From UBA8079 sp965205535 (lineage in GTDB: Bacteria; Pseudomonadota; Alphaproteobacteria; UBA6615), in the NCBI GenBank assembly GCA_965205535.1, contig CBDBHH010000005.1, positions 1,798,001-1,862,000 on the forward strand: a DNA stretch of 64,000 nt, given 5' to 3'. The translations under genes and the position numbers were made by a program. Below are positions 61,970 through 64,000 of this stretch, in pieces (the stretch's first letter is position 1; each line of letters opens with the position of its first letter). The notes beneath the pieces are model-generated. The model saw only the letters and a list, made by a program, of their open reading frames with translations. It was not told the origin of the DNA and did not search any database.

Positions 61970-64000
61970 CTAGGCAGCCTCGTTGGCGTCATGGGGCAAT
62001 TCGCTGTCGTGCATCGTCTCCGGGCGGCTGTCGGGCAAGCGCACCGTGAAGGTCGTGCCCACCCCGACATCGCTCTCGACGGAGATTGTGCCGCCATGCA
62101 TTTCGACGAGTTCGCCGGCGAGGTTCAGCCCGATGCCGGTGCCGGCAATGCCTTCCGAGGTGGAGGCCCGGAAGAACCGGTCGAAAAGCCGTGAGAGCTC
62201 ATCCTTGGGGATGCCGATGCCGTTATCTGCGATCGCGATGGCCAGGAATCCGTCCACCTGGCGGGTGCCGGTGACGGAAATTTCGGGTGATTCCGGCGTG
62301 TATTTCGCGGCATTGGACAGAAGATTGGTGAAGACCTGATCGAGCAGCGCGGGGTCACCCTCGATCCGGTCGGGCAGGTCGTCGAGATCCAGATTGATTC
62401 TCAGATTGTCGGAGATTTCATTCTGGCGTTCGCAGACCGTGCGCACGAGCACCGCCAGATCCACCTCCTGCGCCTTCAAGGCGACCCGGCCTTCGTCGAG
62501 ACGGGATGCGGAAAGGGTGCTTTCGATCAATCCGAGCATTCGCGAAACCGCGCCGCGAATCCGCGAGAGCCGTTTCTCCAGTTCGGGCGTTTCGATGCTG
62601 TCTATCCGGCGCTCCACCCGTTGGGCCGCCCCGTCGATGATGGCCAGCGGTGTGCGGAATTCATGGGAGGCCATCGAGATGAACTTGCGCTGGAGGGCGC
62701 TGAATTCTTTCTCCTTTTCCAGCGCGGTTTCGAGCTGGGCTGCTTTCTCGCGAACCTCGCCCGTGCGTTCGCGGACCTTGTCTTCCAGCCGGTCGCGATG
62801 TTGCTGCAGTTCGTCCTGCGTCAGGCGCAGCTGGTCGATGCGTGCCTGCAGCATGTCTTCCTTGTTGCGGATTTCCGCCTCGACCTTTTTCCGTTCGCGA
62901 ATGTCGCGCGCGATGACCGCTGCCCCGCGAACGTCGCCATTCTGGTTTCGAATGAGCGAGAAACGCAGGGATACATCGACGATCTCGCCATCCTTGCGCA
63001 CACGGATGGTCTCGCGGGTCGCCATGGGGTCGCCGGAGATCATCTTTTTCAGCAATTGTGTGGTTTCGTGCTCGAAACCTTCGGGCGACAGGATGCTGAT
63101 ATCAGCGCCCACGGCCTCTTCGGCGCTGTAGCCATAGAGTCGCTCCGCACCCTTGTTCCAGCTCGTGACCTCACCCGTGGGCGAAAGGGTCAGGATCGAA
63201 TCCTCCGCCTGCTCGACGATGGCCGCGAGGTCGCGAAGCCGGGCCTGGACGCGCCGGCGCTCACTGACTTCCGCCTGCAGGGGGCGGGTTAGCGCACGCA
63301 GCAGCGCCCAACCGGACAGGCCGGCAATAACCGAAATGGCGATCACCGTGGCGATGGTGATGAACCGCGTCCTCTGAAGGTTGCTTATTCGGTTCTCGAG
63401 GACACGTTGAAGCTCCGGCACGATCTCGTCATAGAGTCGCAAGGTTGCCTGGATCGACGATGTGCCGAGGGTGAACACTTCTACCGGGTCGCGCTCGAAA
63501 TTGCCCGATGCGATGAATGCGTGAAACTTGTTGGTGTCACGGTCGAAATGCTCGAACTGCTCTGCGAGATTCCGGGCGATCTCCACGTCTTCTGCAACCG
63601 CGACACTGAAACCGTAGAACAGGTTGTCATGGGCGTTCTGCAACGCCCAGTCGTCAACGCTCAGTTGCTGACGCTCTTGCAATGTCGGAGTAACGCCGCC
63701 CTCCAGTATGTCCAGCGCGCGGCTTCGCGCTTCGCTGACCCGTGCGATCATCTGTGGCAGCTCGATGACGATCAGATCGATGAGATGGGTCGATTCGAGC
63801 GCGGAATCGATGACGAGGTTCGAGGTGTTTCCAAGATGCCGGTTGAGCGCGACCAGCTCTCGCATGATGTCCTGATCGACATCGAGGATGCTCGCCATGG
63901 CTTCGACGTGTCGGCCCTGTTTCGCTGACGCCCACAGCGCGCCGAGCCGTGCGAGACCGTCTGAAACGCGAAACGGATCTCCGGCGCGTTCGGCCTGTTC
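61970..64000 (-). CDS. Sensor histidine kinase, N-terminus beyond window
   Basis: A membrane kinase of at least 677 residues; the frame continues without a stop to the window edge. From the visible start: a helical periplasmic sensor region, a transmembrane helix (FITIATVIAISVIAGLSGWALL), a PAS domain (IVEQAEDSILTLSPTGEVTSWNKGAERLYGYSAEEA), a coiled-coil signalling helix, the phospho-acceptor helix FISMASHEFRTPLAI and the ATPase with N box LLSNAAKYTP and G box IAIADNGIGIP. It probably phosphorylates the regulator encoded next. Signal unknown. Confidence 0.92.
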   Translation of the reverse strand, partial: EQAERAGDPFRVSDGLARLGALWASAKQGRHVEAMASILDVDQDIMRELVALNRHLGNTSNLVIDSALESTHLIDLIVIELPQMIARVSEARSRALDILEGGVTPTLQERQQLSVDDWALQNAHDNLFYGFSVAVAEDVEIARNLAEQFEHFDRDTNKFHAFIASGNFERDPVEVFTLGTSSIQATLRLYDEIVPELQRVLENRISNLQRTRFITIATVIAISVIAGLSGWALLRALTRPLQAEVSERRRVQARLRDLAAIVEQAEDSILTLSPTGEVTSWNKGAERLYGYSAEEAVGADISILSPEGFEHETTQLLKKMISGDPMATRETIRVRKDGEIVDVSLRFSLIRNQNGDVRGAAVIARDIRERKKVEAEIRNKEDMLQARIDQLRLTQDELQQHRDRLEDKVRERTGEVREKAAQLETALEKEKEFSALQRKFISMASHEFRTPLAIIDGAAQRVERRIDSIETPELEKRLSRIRGAVSRMLGLIESTLSASRLDEGRVALKAQEVDLAVLVRTVCERQNEISDNLRINLDLDDLPDRIEGDPALLDQVFTNLLSNAAKYTPESPEISVTGTRQVDGFLAIAIADNGIGIPKDELSRLFDRFFRASTSEGIAGTGIGLNLAGELVEMHGGTISVESDVGVGTTFTVRLPDSRPETMHDSELPHDANEAA

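Noticed and set aside
1..64000. CRISPR arrays, rRNA genes, insertion sequences
   Set aside because: No regularly spaced repeats, rRNA-like segments or transposase genes were found in the window.

Overview
The window is high-GC, densely coded DNA from an alphaproteobacterium. Supporting signs are the three-piece proton-translocating transhydrogenase (pntAA-pntAB-pntB), a fused indolepyruvate oxidoreductase, a GTA-type holin/endolysin pair, TAXI-TRAP and Liv-type transporters, GMC oxidoreductases, HspQ, and the dispersed inverted repeats common in that class. A marine or soil Rhodospirillales-like organism would fit, but the exact order is inference.

Layout. 1-9.4 kb: a partial indolepyruvate:ferredoxin oxidoreductase, a sugar-nucleotide epimerase, a long-chain acyl-CoA ligase, oligoendopeptidase F, an ABC1/UbiB-type kinase, a TlpA-like thiol protein and a cupin. 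9.4-12.9 kb: a reverse-strand group (cupin, MFS exporter, 2OG-Fe(II) oxygenase, TetR regulator) with two matching palindromes placed on the oxygenase promoter. 13.1-16.4 kb: the pnt operon, a dispersed inverted repeat, a strong shared terminator and rpsU, which has an extreme Shine-Dalgarno sequence. 16.8-25.4 kb: eight tightly packed envelope genes. 25.4-31 kb: a cupredoxin and DUF4142 pair facing an AraC regulator, then an oligopeptide-type ABC transporter without ATPases. 31-38.7 kb: pyrE, small proteins, and a Liv-type ABC transporter operon headed by a TPP riboswitch. 38.8-53.8 kb: aminotransferases, a DenD-like dehydrogenase, apt, an RpiR regulator, a TAXI-TRAP transporter, UspA, two GMC oxidoreductases flanking tRNA-Pro(CGG), an aldo/keto reductase and an IPMDH-family dehydrogenase. 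53.8-59 kb: a phage-derived patch with holin, endolysin, an S24-type repressor and unknown proteins, interrupted by a TPP-dependent enzyme. 59-64 kb: a PanE-family reductase, an enolase-superfamily enzyme, and a two-component pair whose kinase runs off the window.

The strongest candidate for an undescribed system is 16.8-25.4 kb. A MotA/TolQ/ExbB-type proton channel is followed, with 4-bp overlaps, by two von Willebrand A proteins. Each has an N-terminal TolR/ExbD/MotB-like helix carrying an Asp, then a coiled-coil neck, then a VWA domain. Upstream lie a PEGA/FGE-fold membrane protein without any cysteine, a second single-pass membrane protein, a lipoprotein, an exported low-complexity protein and a 55-residue exported microprotein. 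I read it as a proton-driven envelope machine with two VWA rotor or stator subunits. The second strongest item is the TPP riboswitch on a Liv-type ABC transporter, which points to uptake of thiamine or a precursor by a family usually assigned to amino acids.

Three genes lack a good canonical start and appear to use ATT, CTG and possibly ATC.
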